Positions 1 to 10,645 are shown, counted from the stretch's first letter. The stretch is DNA of 64,000 nt from Paraburkholderia humisilvae (GCF_902859855.1 NZ_CADIKH010000007.1:62001-126000); one strand, 5' to 3'. The notes: generated by a model not told the origin, from the sequence alone. A program made the numbers and translations.

Positions 1-1273
1 CCGTCTGTAACCAGTCGCGCGTCTGTGGCGAGTAGTGGCCGCGCGCCGCACGTTCGCACAACTCGCCCAGCACGGCGCCCGCTTCAACGGACGCCAACTG
101 ATCCTTATCTCCAAGCAGCACCAATCGCGCCTGTGACGGCAACGCGTCGAGCACTGCGGCCATCATCTCGAGATCGACCATCGATGCTTCGTCGATCACC
201 AGCACGTCGACCGGCAGCGGATTGCTCGCGTCATGGCGAAAGCGCCGGCTATCCGGGCGCGTCCCCAACACGCGATGCAGTGTCATCACGACGGTTGGAA
301 TCGCGGCGCGCACGTCCGCGCCGTGAGCCAGGCGATCGACCGGCAAGCTCGCAACGGCGCCCGCGATCGATTCATTCAGGCGCGCAGCGGCTTTCCCGGT
401 CGGCGCAGCAAGCTTGATCCGCAACGGCCGCGCGCGGCGTGCGGCGGCATTGACACCGGAGCCCGAGCCCGCGCGTACGCCATCAGTGTCACCGAGCGCA
501 ATCGCCTGCAACAGCGCAAGCAATCGCACGACGGTGGTCGTCTTCCCCGTCCCCGGCCCGCCGGTAACGATGCTGAACGCGCTGCGCGCAGCGAGCGCGC
601 ACGCGAGCTTCTGCCAGTTCGCACCTTTGCTTTCCGTGCCCTGTTGCGAGGGAAACAGCACATCGAGCGTAGCCTTCACCACATCGGTATCCAGCGACGC
701 AGCCTGTTCGCGCGACGCACGCAATCGTCGTTCGATCCCGGCGCATACATCCTGCTCGTATTGCCAATATCGTCGCAGGTACAGACGTGTCCCGACGAGC
801 ACGAGCGGCGTGTTGCCCGCGCCCGGCCCGACGAGCGCCGCATGATCAAGCGCTACCAGCCATGCTTTGAGCGTCACGCCGGCCAGCAGGTCGGCGGGCG
901 AACGCGTCGGCGCATCGGTGATCCGCTCGATCACATCATCGGGCGGCAGCGACAGCACAAACGCAGGATCGTCGAGCGCCGCTTGCAGATCGAGACACGC
1001 ATGTCCGCGCCCAAGCTGATGGCTCGCCAGCGCCGCGGCGAGAATCAGCAACGGCGCGACGTTCGATGTTTCCCGCGAAAGAAACCGCGCAAATGCCGCG
1101 TCGAGCGGCCGCAGCCAACCGCGCTCCACCCATTCGTCGAGCACGCCGAGCATGGCTGGCGCATCAACCGCCACGTGCGTGCGGCGCGTTGGCGTGTCAT
1201 CAAGTGCGGCAAACAGGTCGCCGGTGGCATCGTCACGGTTTCTTCGGGACGACGTGACACGTGTCCTCGTCAT
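1..1273 (-). CDS. recD: Exodeoxyribonuclease V alpha subunit RecD (5' part, cut by window edge)
   Basis: This is the 5'->3' helicase subunit of RecBCD, which processes double-strand DNA ends for recombination and degrades foreign linear DNA. The frame opens at an ATG at 1273, reads MTRTRVTSSRRN, and stays open to position 1, so about 424 residues are present and the C-terminus lies outside the window. A Walker A motif (GGPGTGKTTTVVRL) sits near residue 233 and a Walker B/helicase motif (VLVIDEASMVD) near residue 360. Its ATG overlaps the recB TGA by 4 bp (ATGA), so the three genes are translationally coupled in the order recC-recB-recD. The identification is firm; only the 3' end is missing. 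Confidence 0.93.
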   Translation of the reverse strand, partial: MTRTRVTSSRRNRDDATGDLFAALDDTPTRRTHVAVDAPAMLGVLDEWVERGWLRPLDAAFARFLSRETSNVAPLLILAAALASHQLGRGHACLDLQAALDDPAFVLSLPPDDVIERITDAPTRSPADLLAGVTLKAWLVALDHAALVGPGAGNTPLVLVGTRLYLRRYWQYEQDVCAGIERRLRASREQAASLDTDVVKATLDVLFPSQQGTESKGANWQKLACALAARSAFSIVTGGPGTGKTTTVVRLLALLQAIALGDTDGVRAGSGSGVNAAARRARPLRIKLAAPTGKAAARLNESIAGAVASLPVDRLAHGADVRAAIPTVVMTLHRVLGTRPDSRRFRHDASNPLPVDVLVIDEASMVDLEMMAAVLDALPSQARLVLLGDKDQLASVEAGAVLGELCERAARGHYSPQTRDWLQT

Positions 1274-4200
1274 GCGATCTCTCCCGCCAATTCATTCCCA
1301 TCCACACGTTTCGCAAAGAGCGTATCCAGTTGTTCGATCAACGCGCGCGGCGGCCGGTCGATATGCAGCCCCTGGCTTTCCGCATGACTGCCACGCAGAA
1401 ACAGATATACCGCGCCGCCGATATGCCGGTCGTAGTCGTAATCCGGCAGACGCGCTTTCAACAGCCGATGCAGCGCGAACAGATACAGCACGTACTGCAA
1501 TTCGTACCGCGAATGCAGGATCTGCGCGCGCATCCTCGACGGTGTGTAGGCGGCGTTATCGGGGCCGAGCCAGTTCGATTTGTAATCCGCGACATAGAAG
1601 CGGCCGTCGTGCTCGAATACGAGATCGATGAAGCCTTTAAGCATGCCGTTCAACTGCGCGGGCTCCAAGGCAGGACGTGCCGCACCGTCGAGCGTCATCT
1701 CGCAGACCACGCGATCGAGCGCCTGCGCATCGACGTCATGCGTGGCGACCCAGAATTCCATTTCAGGCACGTACGTCGTCAATGCGCGCAGCGTGACGGG
1801 CGCGACCGGCTTGCCACCGGCGATCGAAGGCGAAGCCATCCGCAGCGGTTCTTTCAGTAGCCGCAGCAGCCATGCGGTCAACGGCTCGATCCATCGTTCC
1901 CAGCCCCGCACGCTGCAGCGACGCGCGATCGTGTCGCGCGCTTTCTTCTCGTCACGGACGATTTCCGCAAAGCCTTCAGTCGCGGCCCACTCCATCAACT
2001 CATGGATAAAGGTGCCGGCATCCGCGCCGCGAGGAAGTCCGTGCAGCGTTGTCTGATCGACGTGTGCGCTCGCGTCTCCGCTCGACGCCTGCACACGCGG
2101 CCACGCAGCTTCAGGGGAGTCGTCTGGCGTTTCAGTGTCCGCAAGTTCCTGATACACATCCTGACCACGCGTATCGGGCGCCGGGTACGGCTCACCCGTG
2201 CCGACTGCGGCGAGCGGGCTCGCGACAGACTCCGCAGCGGACACACCACCGATCACACCATCGACCTTGCGCAAGCTCGAATAGCTGGCAATCCACCAAT
2301 GTTCGCGCACGACGCGCGACAACGTCCGTGCCGCGCCGCGTGCCGCGCGCGCGTCGCGCGACACGAACGTTTCGCTGTTCGGAGGCGGTGGCTCAGCCAC
2401 GCTGATATCCGCATGGCCTTCGCGCAATTGTTCGAGCAACATGCCCAGTGTGTCCGGTACGATCGCTTTGCCGCCGGACAGCAGATACCCAAGCGCGCCC
2501 AGCTCAATACCCGCGATCGGCGCAATGCCCACCCATGTCACGTATCGCGCACGCGTGAGCGCGACATAAAGCTTGCGCAAATCCTCACCGAGCCGCTCGC
2601 GATCGACCTGCGGCAACACGTTCAGGTCATCAAGCGTCACATGCAGTTGACCCGCGTCGTCGTGCCATTTGAGCGGCATATCTTTAGCGTTCGCCGGCCG
2701 GTAATTCCCGGCGAACGGCAGGAACACGAGCGGGTACTCGAGTCCTTTCGATTTGTGAATCGTCACCACCTGCACGAGGCCTGCATCGCTTTCAAGCCTG
2801 ATTTGCCGCGCGTCACCGCCTGCGCCGCCGGCTTGATCCGCGAGTTCCTCATCGATGTGGCGAATCAGCGCATGCTCGCCGTCGAGTTGCGCGCTGGCCT
2901 GCTGCAATAGCTCCGCCAGATGAAGCAGATTCGTCAGTACGCGCTCGCCGTTCACCGGTGCGCCCGCCGTGCGTCCGATCAGCCGCTGCGGCACCTGAAA
3001 ATCGTGCAGCAACTGCCGCAGCATCGGCAGCACACCCTTATTGCGCCAACTATCGCGATAGCCACGGAATTGCAGCACACGCGTTTCCCATGCGATTTCA
3101 TCGTGCGTCAATGCGTCGAGGTCCTCCCAGTCGAGCCCGAGCGTCACGGTCGCGAGCGCGGCGCGCACGAGGCGGCCGTCATCGGGTTCCGCGCATGCGG
3201 CGAGCCAGTGACGCAATTCGACTGCCTGGTCGGTCTGGAACACCGAATCGCGGTCCGACAGATAGACGCTGCGCACGCCTCGCTCGGCGAGCGCCGTGCG
3301 AATCGCGCGTGCCTCTTCGCCGTTGTTGACGAGCACCGCCATGTGCGCCGGTTGAAGCGGCGTGAAGCCGCGCGCGCCGGCAAAGCCAGCGTCGCCGGCC
3401 TGGCCCGCGCTCAACAGACGCACCATCTCCGTTGCACAACTCGCGGCCATGCCGCGCATATACGCGTCCTTGCTCAACGAGACGCCGCTTTGAACCGGCG
3501 GCATCCACCAGGCGGTCAGCGCGGGCAATGCGCGGCCTGCCACTTGAAGCGCGTCATCGCGGCCTTGCGCGTCGGCCGCGACGAACGGCAGCGGATTCTC
3601 TCCATCAGCGGGATTGCGGAACAGGAACGCGCCCGGCGCATCCGGTCGCGCCTCGGCCGCTTCAAAACAACGATTGACCGCGCCGACCATCGCAACCGTC
3701 GAGCGGAAGTTCTTCTTCAGCGTAAATAGCCGGCCCGTACATGCACGACGCGCCGCGAGGTACGTGTAGATGTCCGCGCCGCGAAACGCGTAAATTGCCT
3801 GCTTCGGGTCGCCGATCAGGATGATCGCGGTGTCGGCGTTGTTCTCTTCGATTCGATAGACGGCGTCGAAGATTTCATACTGCACCGGGTCCGTGTCCTG
3901 GAACTCGTCGATCAACGCAACCGGGTACTGCTTGCGGATGATGTCGGCGAGGCGCTCGCCGTTTGGCGAACGCAGCGCGTCGCGAAGACGCGTCAGCAAA
4001 TCGTCGAAGCCCATTTGCGAGCGCTTTTTCTCCTCGGTGGAGAAGCGCTGCGCGACCCAGTGCGCCGCGTGGCACAGCAGATCGTAGTAAGCGGTGGGCT
4101 GCGCCGCGAGTGCCGCAGGCAGGGCTTCCATCGCCGTCAATGCGGGGTGTGTCGGTGGATTGCCGACCTTCCAGATTTCCGCGAGCCCGGCGTGGGTCAG

Positions 4201-5142
4201 ACGGGTCCACACCGCTGCTTTGTCTTCGAACGCGGGGCGGACCATCAGCGGATCGTCGGCCCACGCGCGCAGCTTATCGAGCCACGCCTGGCAGTTCGCC
4301 CGATTCAGCCGCTGCGCGTTGAACTGCTTTTTCTCGCGCGCTTCATCAAGGATCGTTTGAAGCTCATCGCACCATGACGGCCAGTTTTCCTTCAGCGCGG
4401 CAAGGTGTGTGCGTTGTTTGTCGCGCGTTTCCTTCAACGCGAACTCAGGCGCCAACGATTGCGGCAACAGGTCCGCGTGGACAATCAGCCGAGCGACCTT
4501 CGACTGCAACTCATGCGGGCCCGCAAACCACTGACGCACGTCGCGAGCCGACTGTGCATCGAGCGGTGTCAGAAACGTTCGCCAGTAATCGCGCACGACT
4601 TCCGCATGCAGCGCGCTTTGGTCCGTTTCGAGCGTTTGCGAAAACAGACTGTCGCTATCGAAAGCATGCTCGCTGAGCATCCGGTTGCACCAGCCGTGAA
4701 TCGTCGACACGGCGGCTTCGTCCATCCACTCGGCCGCGAGTTGCAGCCGGCGTGCGCATCCGGGCCAGTCTGCGGGCGCATATTCGGCGCGCAGGTCGTG
4801 CAGCAGATCTTCGCCAGCGGGGCGCTCAGCAACGACATCGTCCTCTTCCGCGCGGAAATACTCGGCGGCTTCGACGAGACGCGCGCGTATCCGTTCGCGC
4901 AATTCCTTCGTCGCCGCATCGGTGAACGTGACGACGAGGATTTCCGGCGGCGTCAACGCGCGCACTGCATGGTCGACATCGCCGCCGTGCCCGAGCACAA
5001 GGCGCACGTACAGCATCGCGATAGTGAAGGTCTTGCCGGTGCCCGCGCTTGCCTCGATGAGGCTGCTGCCGCGCAGCGGAAAGCGTAGCGGATCAAGTGG
5101 TGCGGCGGCGGTCGCGGCCGATTTCGTCAGGTCCGCGGTCAT
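1270..5142 (-). CDS. recB: Exodeoxyribonuclease V beta subunit RecB
   Basis: RecB is the 3'->5' helicase and the only nuclease of the RecBCD enzyme. The protein is 1,290 residues, normal for the family. The UvrD-type helicase motifs are visible in order: Walker A (EASAGTGKTFT, about residue 30), DEFQDTDP, GDPKQAIYAFRG, and the late motif HKSKGLEYPLV. The C-terminal RecB nuclease domain carries FIDLVFEHDGRFYVADYKSNW with the key Asp and DYK near residue 1184, followed by an LQYVLYL segment, so the nuclease looks intact. An upstream in-frame extension to 5322 exists, but the ATG at 5142 overlaps the recC stop by 4 bp and starts the conserved sequence, so it is preferred. Confidence 0.95.
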   Translation of the reverse strand: MTADLTKSAATAAAPLDPLRFPLRGSSLIEASAGTGKTFTIAMLYVRLVLGHGGDVDHAVRALTPPEILVVTFTDAATKELRERIRARLVEAAEYFRAEEDDVVAERPAGEDLLHDLRAEYAPADWPGCARRLQLAAEWMDEAAVSTIHGWCNRMLSEHAFDSDSLFSQTLETDQSALHAEVVRDYWRTFLTPLDAQSARDVRQWFAGPHELQSKVARLIVHADLLPQSLAPEFALKETRDKQRTHLAALKENWPSWCDELQTILDEAREKKQFNAQRLNRANCQAWLDKLRAWADDPLMVRPAFEDKAAVWTRLTHAGLAEIWKVGNPPTHPALTAMEALPAALAAQPTAYYDLLCHAAHWVAQRFSTEEKKRSQMGFDDLLTRLRDALRSPNGERLADIIRKQYPVALIDEFQDTDPVQYEIFDAVYRIEENNADTAIILIGDPKQAIYAFRGADIYTYLAARRACTGRLFTLKKNFRSTVAMVGAVNRCFEAAEARPDAPGAFLFRNPADGENPLPFVAADAQGRDDALQVAGRALPALTAWWMPPVQSGVSLSKDAYMRGMAASCATEMVRLLSAGQAGDAGFAGARGFTPLQPAHMAVLVNNGEEARAIRTALAERGVRSVYLSDRDSVFQTDQAVELRHWLAACAEPDDGRLVRAALATVTLGLDWEDLDALTHDEIAWETRVLQFRGYRDSWRNKGVLPMLRQLLHDFQVPQRLIGRTAGAPVNGERVLTNLLHLAELLQQASAQLDGEHALIRHIDEELADQAGGAGGDARQIRLESDAGLVQVVTIHKSKGLEYPLVFLPFAGNYRPANAKDMPLKWHDDAGQLHVTLDDLNVLPQVDRERLGEDLRKLYVALTRARYVTWVGIAPIAGIELGALGYLLSGGKAIVPDTLGMLLEQLREGHADISVAEPPPPNSETFVSRDARAARGAARTLSRVVREHWWIASYSSLRKVDGVIGGVSAAESVASPLAAVGTGEPYPAPDTRGQDVYQELADTETPDDSPEAAWPRVQASSGDASAHVDQTTLHGLPRGADAGTFIHELMEWAATEGFAEIVRDEKKARDTIARRCSVRGWERWIEPLTAWLLRLLKEPLRMASPSIAGGKPVAPVTLRALTTYVPEMEFWVATHDVDAQALDRVVCEMTLDGAARPALEPAQLNGMLKGFIDLVFEHDGRFYVADYKSNWLGPDNAAYTPSRMRAQILHSRYELQYVLYLFALHRLLKARLPDYDYDRHIGGAVYLFLRGSHAESQGLHIDRPPRALIEQLDTLFAKRVDGNELAGEIA

Positions 5143-8100
5143 TGAGCGTCTCCGTTGTCGTTCGCGCTGCTTTTCTGCCGCGTCGTGGCAGGAATCGCAA
5201 GGTGCAGCGGCAGCAGCAGTTCGACTGCGAACCGCTCGAATGCGCCGCTTGCGACAAGCGCATCGAAGTCCGGGTACACACGACGCAAATATGCATTCAT
5301 ATCGCGCTCGCCGGGCTGCCACGATGTGCCGTCGTAGGCTGCGCGCGCGGCGTCACGTGCCTCCGGTTGATCGGCGGTAGCGTCGGGCGACCGCTTTCCA
5401 AGCCATGCGAACGCAGTATTGACCGCGAGCGGCAACGGCCGCCGCATACCGTCGTCCCACGCACGTAGCAGCGCAAGCAGATGCGTGCGCGCGTCTTCCT
5501 CCGCCAGCGGCGCCAGTTCGACGCTGCCGATCTTGCTGACGACGAACGTCGTCAAAGGACCCACCGCGAGTTGCGCGGCCAGATGCGTGACCCAGTGCGC
5601 AATCACCTTGTCACGTCGATACTTGTTGTCCTTGATCAGCGCGCTGGCTTCGAGAATCACGCGGCCTGACGCGCCGTCCGCATCCGTACGCACATCGCCG
5701 ATCCAGTCATCGATCGAGCGCATGCGTCCGTCTATCGTGGCTTCGATACGCAACTCGTGCGGCTGGTCGTCGAGCGCTTTCGGCCAACGCGCGAGCGCCG
5801 CCCGGTAACGCTCGAACAGGTCCGGCATCGGCTCCATCAGTTCGTTGCCGAGCAACTCGCCGAAGCCGCCGGTCGCGAGATCGCCGCTGCGGTGCATGCG
5901 TGTGAGCCTGGCTTGCGCCGCCGCGGACAGATCTTCGTCGCCGCGCTCGAGCGCCGCAATTTGCGCGCGAATCAGCTCGCTCTGCAACTGCCAGGACTTG
6001 AGGCCATCGAGGTCGAACGGTTCATCGTTTTCGCTTGCCATCACATCGGTTTCGAACGCGACACGCAGACGCTGGCGAAAGAAGCTCTTGACCGGGTCCC
6101 TCAAAAAGTCAGCGAGTTCGCGTATCGTTAGCGGCTCTTCGCGCTCAAGCGGCGGCAACACGATGCCTTCAGCGCCACGCTTTGTTGTACCCGCAACGGT
6201 TGTGGCTCGCCATTCGTCCGCGAACGTGAACAGCCTCGACGCATCCGGATCAGCAGGGAAGTAATCGGCACTGAACGGCTGCAACCGGTGCACGACCGTC
6301 AGTTCATCAATCAGCGCATGCGGTTTCACACTGTCGTCACCGGCAAGACGCCAACCGCCTGACAGGTGCTCGCGCAACTGCCCGACCAGCACCGACGGAG
6401 GTCGAGGCGTGTTATCCGTGACGCTGCGCCCAACCCACGACACATGCAGATGCTCGCGCGCCGACAGCAGCGCTTCGAGGAACAGGTAACGATCGTCCTC
6501 GCGGCGCGACCGGTCGCCGGGCCGGTAGTTTTGCCGCATCAGATCGAAGTCGAGCGGTGTGCGCGTGCGCGGATAGTCGCCGTCGTTCATACCGAGCAGA
6601 CAGACGCAGCGAAACGGGATGGCGCGCATCGGCATCAGTGTCGCGAACGTGACCGCGCCTGCGAAAAAACGCTGCGACAGGCTGCCTTCTTCAAGTTGCG
6701 ACAGCCAGTAATCGGCGACGATCGACAGCGGCAGTTCACCGGTCAACGCCGCGTCGTCACAGGCATCGCGCCACGCTTCGAGGGCGCTGTCGAGACGGCC
6801 GAGCGTGTACGCATCGTCGCTGTCGACGGGGGCGAAGAACGTATTCTTGAGCTCGCGCAAACGCCTGCACCATTCGTCGACAGTCGCCGGCGTGCGCAGC
6901 GTTTTCCACGTGTCGTCGAGTGCATCGATCAGGCGCGTCAACGGACCGAGCAGCGCCGCGTCGAGCCCGCCGATTTCGGCGTATGGCTCGATTTCGCACC
7001 AGGCCTCCGATTTGTCGCCGACGGCGTAGCCGAGCATCATCCGGCGCAAGCCGAACGCCCAGGTATTCGGGGCATCGTCATTGCCGGCTTTCGGCAAGTC
7101 GAGGCTTGCGCGCTGCTCGCCGTGCAGCCCCCAGCGGATATTCGCGCCGCCGATCCAGTTATGCAGCTTAGGCAAATCGTCTTCGGCGATCTCGAAGCGC
7201 GCGCGCAAGGCCGGCACTTCGAGCAGATCGAGCACATCGCTGACGGTCACGCGCGATTGCGGCAGTGCGAGCAGCGTCTCGACCGCGCCGAGCAACGGGT
7301 CGAAGTCGCGCTGCCCACGGTCCGCGACGCTAAACGGGATGTAACGCGGATCGTTGGCGTCGAGCAGACCGAACACCGCTTGAATATGCGGCGCGTACGC
7401 TTCGATGTCCGGCACCATCACGATCACATCGCGCGGGCGCAGTGTCGGATCATCCGCAAAGGCCGCGAGCAACTGATCGTGCAGTATCTCGACTTCACGC
7501 TGCGCGCTGTGCGCGATGTGAAAGCGGATCGAGTGGTCCGCGTGCGGATCCACGTCGGGCCACAATTCGCGTGTCTCTTTGCGCGGCCGCAGGTCGCGGA
7601 TATCGTCCTGCAACTGCTGCAGCATTGTCGACGTGTCCTCAGCTTCGAACAGATCGATGCGCTGGCCGATATTCGCGAAACGCGACGCATAGGTGTCGCG
7701 CGCGGAGTCGCTGTCGAATTCGTCGAGCAGGCCGATAAAGTCACGGCCCTGCTTGCCCCATGCGGCGAGCAGCGGGTGCGCGTACAGATGCAACTCCGCC
7801 TCGTTCACGATCGCCGGCGCGCCGGCGCGGCGGCGCTGGCGCGTGCGCTCAGCACGCAGCAGATCCTGATCGGCGACGATGTCCGCCCAATAGTGCGCGC
7901 AAGGGTTGTGCACGCACATCAGCACCTGCGTGAAGCGGGCGAGCGCGGCCAGCACTTCCAGCGATTGCCGCGGCAGACTCGAAATGCCGAACACGATGAC
8001 CCGATGCGGCAGATTTTTCGGCCGCTTGCCGTCGAGTAGCGTGGCGGCGCGCTGCAGGAATGCTTCATGCACTGCGGCGCGGCCGGCCGTTGCTGCGTCG

Positions 8101-8729
8101 ACGCCGGCGCGACCGTGTGTCGCGACATCGTCGAGCAGCGCGCGCCACAACGCGGCCTGCCAGCGATGCTCATCGGGCAGCGCAGTGCGGCCGTCGCGCG
8201 CATCGATCAGCACGTCGTCGCCTGCGGCCCATTTCGCGAGCCAGTCCGCGCGATAGACCTGATACTGGTCGAACAGATCCGCGACGCGCTGCGCGAGCTG
8301 GAATCGCTTGCGCTGATCGTCGTCGTGCGCCATGAAGCGCTTGAGCGGCGCGTAATCCGGCTGATCGAGAAGTTCCGGCAGCAGACGCGTGAGCCGCCAG
8401 ACGAGGCGCGACTTGTCGAACGGTGAGACGGCCGGCACCGCATCGTTACCGAGCACCGCGCGATAAACCTGCCACAGAAAACGCGCAGGCAACGACAGAT
8501 CGAGCGCCGCGGAAATGCCACAACCGCCATCGACCGGGTCCGCCGCGAACGCGAGCTTCAGCCACTGCGCGATGCCATTGCTCTGCACGAGGATCACTTC
8601 GTTTTCCAACGGCGCCAGCGGGTACTGCTTGATCCATTGGATCATCAGGTCGCGCAGGCGCTCGGGCTGGTTGCCGTGCACCAGCATCAGCCCGGCGGGA
8701 AGCGGTTGTGTCGTCAAGCGAAGCTCCAT
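5139..8729 (-). CDS. recC: Exodeoxyribonuclease V gamma subunit RecC
   Basis: RecC is the scaffold and Chi-recognition subunit of RecBCD. The protein is 1,196 residues. The N-terminus has the family signature LMLVHGNQPERLRDLMIQWI followed by ILVQSNGIAQWLKL. A central FGISSLPRQSLEVLAAL and the typical LLGMNDGDYPRTRTPLDFDLM segment support RecC rather than a generic UvrD helicase, and there is no Walker A motif, as expected for its degenerate helicase fold. It is the first gene of the recC-recB-recD run and its TGA overlaps the recB ATG. About 200 bp separate its start from the divergent LysE gene, so the promoter is probably there. Confidence 0.94.
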   Translation of the reverse strand: MELRLTTQPLPAGLMLVHGNQPERLRDLMIQWIKQYPLAPLENEVILVQSNGIAQWLKLAFAADPVDGGCGISAALDLSLPARFLWQVYRAVLGNDAVPAVSPFDKSRLVWRLTRLLPELLDQPDYAPLKRFMAHDDDQRKRFQLAQRVADLFDQYQVYRADWLAKWAAGDDVLIDARDGRTALPDEHRWQAALWRALLDDVATHGRAGVDAATAGRAAVHEAFLQRAATLLDGKRPKNLPHRVIVFGISSLPRQSLEVLAALARFTQVLMCVHNPCAHYWADIVADQDLLRAERTRQRRRAGAPAIVNEAELHLYAHPLLAAWGKQGRDFIGLLDEFDSDSARDTYASRFANIGQRIDLFEAEDTSTMLQQLQDDIRDLRPRKETRELWPDVDPHADHSIRFHIAHSAQREVEILHDQLLAAFADDPTLRPRDVIVMVPDIEAYAPHIQAVFGLLDANDPRYIPFSVADRGQRDFDPLLGAVETLLALPQSRVTVSDVLDLLEVPALRARFEIAEDDLPKLHNWIGGANIRWGLHGEQRASLDLPKAGNDDAPNTWAFGLRRMMLGYAVGDKSEAWCEIEPYAEIGGLDAALLGPLTRLIDALDDTWKTLRTPATVDEWCRRLRELKNTFFAPVDSDDAYTLGRLDSALEAWRDACDDAALTGELPLSIVADYWLSQLEEGSLSQRFFAGAVTFATLMPMRAIPFRCVCLLGMNDGDYPRTRTPLDFDLMRQNYRPGDRSRREDDRYLFLEALLSAREHLHVSWVGRSVTDNTPRPPSVLVGQLREHLSGGWRLAGDDSVKPHALIDELTVVHRLQPFSADYFPADPDASRLFTFADEWRATTVAGTTKRGAEGIVLPPLEREEPLTIRELADFLRDPVKSFFRQRLRVAFETDVMASENDEPFDLDGLKSWQLQSELIRAQIAALERGDEDLSAAAQARLTRMHRSGDLATGGFGELLGNELMEPMPDLFERYRAALARWPKALDDQPHELRIEATIDGRMRSIDDWIGDVRTDADGASGRVILEASALIKDNKYRRDKVIAHWVTHLAAQLAVGPLTTFVVSKIGSVELAPLAEEDARTHLLALLRAWDDGMRRPLPLAVNTAFAWLGKRSPDATADQPEARDAARAAYDGTSWQPGERDMNAYLRRVYPDFDALVASGAFERFAVELLLPLHLAIPATTRQKSSANDNGDAQ

Positions 8730-8932
8730 CGAGGACGCAGAAATTGGGGCATTGCGAATCGGTTCGGTGAAAGGGTTCGGAACGCTCGCAGCACTGGGAA
8801 AAAGCGGGCATCAAGCGCGTCCGATTGCATGTTGTCAATGATACAAGCCGCTCCTCAATTTTTTCCAATCCTTCGGCTCGGTTGCGCGGGATCATCGTGT
8901 CCCGTATCGATACCCAACATTCGTCTCGCAGC

Positions 8933-9580
8933 ATGAACCCTACAACAAACGGTTTCCTTCTCTCGCTGTCCCTTTGCCTGGACATCGGCATCGTCAACCT
9001 CGCGATGATGACCGCCGCGATGCAACGCGGTTATTGGACGGGCTTCTGGCTCGGCATGGGTTCGTGCATCGGCGATCTGATCTACGCGATCCTCGCGCTG
9101 GCGGGCATGACCGCGTTGCTGCAATTTGCCACCGTCAGATGGGGAATGTGGCTCGGCGGGGCCGTGGTACTGGTCGTGCTTGCGGCGAAAATGGCGATCA
9201 GTGCGTTCCGGTCCATTCGCTCGACGGAGCGCGGCCACACGGATATCGGCGGCACGCATGTTCAACAACTGCTCAAGGGCGCGTTGCTCGCGCTATCGTC
9301 ACCGTCGGCGATCGTCTGGTTCGCTGCAGTCGGCGGTGCGTTGATTGCACAGTCGGGCGTGAAAGGATGGGAAGCGACAGGCCGCTTCCTCGCCGGTTTC
9401 TTTATCGCAGGCGTCGCGTGGACGTGCGCGGTGTGCCTGGCTGCCAGGCTCGGCGGCAAAGTATTCGGCACGAGAGCGTTGTCATTCTGCTATTTCGCGT
9501 CCGCCACGCTCTTCGCATTTTTCGCGTGGCAAGTCGTCTGGTCCGGCTATCGAAGTCTTATTCTCGGACTCCCGGCCTGA
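8933..9580 (+). CDS. LysE-family amino acid/metabolite exporter
   Basis: An inner-membrane protein of 215 residues with about six hydrophobic segments, the size and layout of the LysE/RhtB export family, which pumps amino acids or related small molecules out of the cell. Visible features are an N-terminal hydrophobic helix (GFLLSLSLCLDIGIVNLAMM), a glycine-rich second segment (GFWLGMGSCIGDLIYAILAL), and the NPxxxxW-like SSPSAIVWFAAVGG. The ATG at 8933 is chosen because the longer frame from 8825 adds an unconserved basic stretch. Its end overlaps tail-to-tail by 23 bp with a minus-strand AraC gene, a likely regulator. The substrate cannot be told. Confidence 0.8.
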   Translation: MNPTTNGFLLSLSLCLDIGIVNLAMMTAAMQRGYWTGFWLGMGSCIGDLIYAILALAGMTALLQFATVRWGMWLGGAVVLVVLAAKMAISAFRSIRSTERGHTDIGGTHVQQLLKGALLALSSPSAIVWFAAVGGALIAQSGVKGWEATGRFLAGFFIAGVAWTCAVCLAARLGGKVFGTRALSFCYFASATLFAFFAWQVVWSGYRSLILGLPA

Positions 9581-10400
9581 TGAACCGCTGCGGCTCCGCA
9601 AACCGCAATGGGCTCACGCCGAGCACCTTCCTGAACGCGTTGATAAGGTGGCTCTGATCGTAAAAGCCCAGGTCGAACGCGACGTCCTGTACGGTGAACC
9701 CGCGACGCAGCCGGCTACGCGCTTCGATCAAACGAAGCTGCATGTGATACCTGGCCGGCGTCATCCCCACCACGGCCTTGAAACTGCGGATCAGTTGGTA
9801 TTTGTTCACGTTCGCTACTGCGGACAGAACGTCCAGCGTAATCGGCGCGGAAAGTTGCGTGCGCATGGACTCAAGCACCGGGCCGAGCTCGTGACGCGAC
9901 AGCGCAGGGCGAATGGTGTCGATGGCGCGATCACGATGCGTCAGCAGGGTTGCCGTCAGTTCGATGATCGCGGTTTCAAAGTCTGCGTCGCGGCTGTCAT
10001 CTGCTGCCGCGCGATAAGCGGTCAAAACGCCTTGATACAGATTCGGACTCGAAAACACGCCCTGGTCTAGCGCCGGCGGTAGTGAGTGGGACAACCACCC
10101 GTTGGAGCGTCCGATTCTGACGAGCTTATCGGGGTCGATGTAAAGGGAAATGAATTCCGAATCGCCCGCGCTGGCATCGAAAGTCGAGGACTGCATCGCT
10201 TCGGGGTTGTAGACCGTCACCCTACGCTCAGTTACACGGAGTTTCTTCCCGTCGACGCAGACATGCTCGCAGCCCGCCAGATTCGCACTGACAACGTACT
10301 CGGCGTGAGTGTGCAGCGGAAAGGAAGCGTGGCGGCTGGCACGAATTCGTGCGAGTTCGATACCGTCAAAGCGATAGAACTCATTGACTTCAGGCGTCAT
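9558..10400 (-). CDS. AraC-family transcriptional regulator
   Basis: A 280-residue regulator with an N-terminal cupin-like sensor half (FPLHTHAEYVVSANLAG) and a C-terminal double helix-turn-helix of the AraC type (KYQLIRSFKAVVGMTPARYHMQLRLIEA, then FDLGFYDQSHLINAFRKVLGVSPLRFA). The ATG at 10400 is used; an upstream extension to 10484 adds 28 residues lacking the fold. It converges with the LysE-type exporter gene and the two 3' ends overlap by 23 bp. AraC regulators of this kind often control a neighbouring LysE exporter; that link is inferred from position only. Confidence 0.85.
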   Translation of the reverse strand: MTPEVNEFYRFDGIELARIRASRHASFPLHTHAEYVVSANLAGCEHVCVDGKKLRVTERRVTVYNPEAMQSSTFDASAGDSEFISLYIDPDKLVRIGRSNGWLSHSLPPALDQGVFSSPNLYQGVLTAYRAAADDSRDADFETAIIELTATLLTHRDRAIDTIRPALSRHELGPVLESMRTQLSAPITLDVLSAVANVNKYQLIRSFKAVVGMTPARYHMQLRLIEARSRLRRGFTVQDVAFDLGFYDQSHLINAFRKVLGVSPLRFAEPQRFIRPGVRE

Positions 10401-10645
10401 GCGGTCACTCCAATCCGTTTGAACGTTAAGGGGGCGGCAGCGGAAAGTAGACCCTAATAGCCTCCCAATCCGCATAATTCTCATTCATCCCGGTTAAAAT
10501 CATCTCACGCGACCGGCCACGATCATTAGCCCTCTGAAGTGATCGCGTAATCAGACCGATCCTTATCGCGCAGTGGCTATCGCAGCCAATCCGCTAGACG
10601 ACACATGTCCTGCAAAGATCAGTTCGCGTCCGCGAGGTGTCACTG

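Noticed and set aside
233..3729. Long plus-strand ORFs of 100-380 codons across the recBCD region
   Set aside because: They are antisense to the clearly conserved recD, recB and recC genes; their translations are Arg/Ala-rich without motifs, typical of GC-rich shadow frames.
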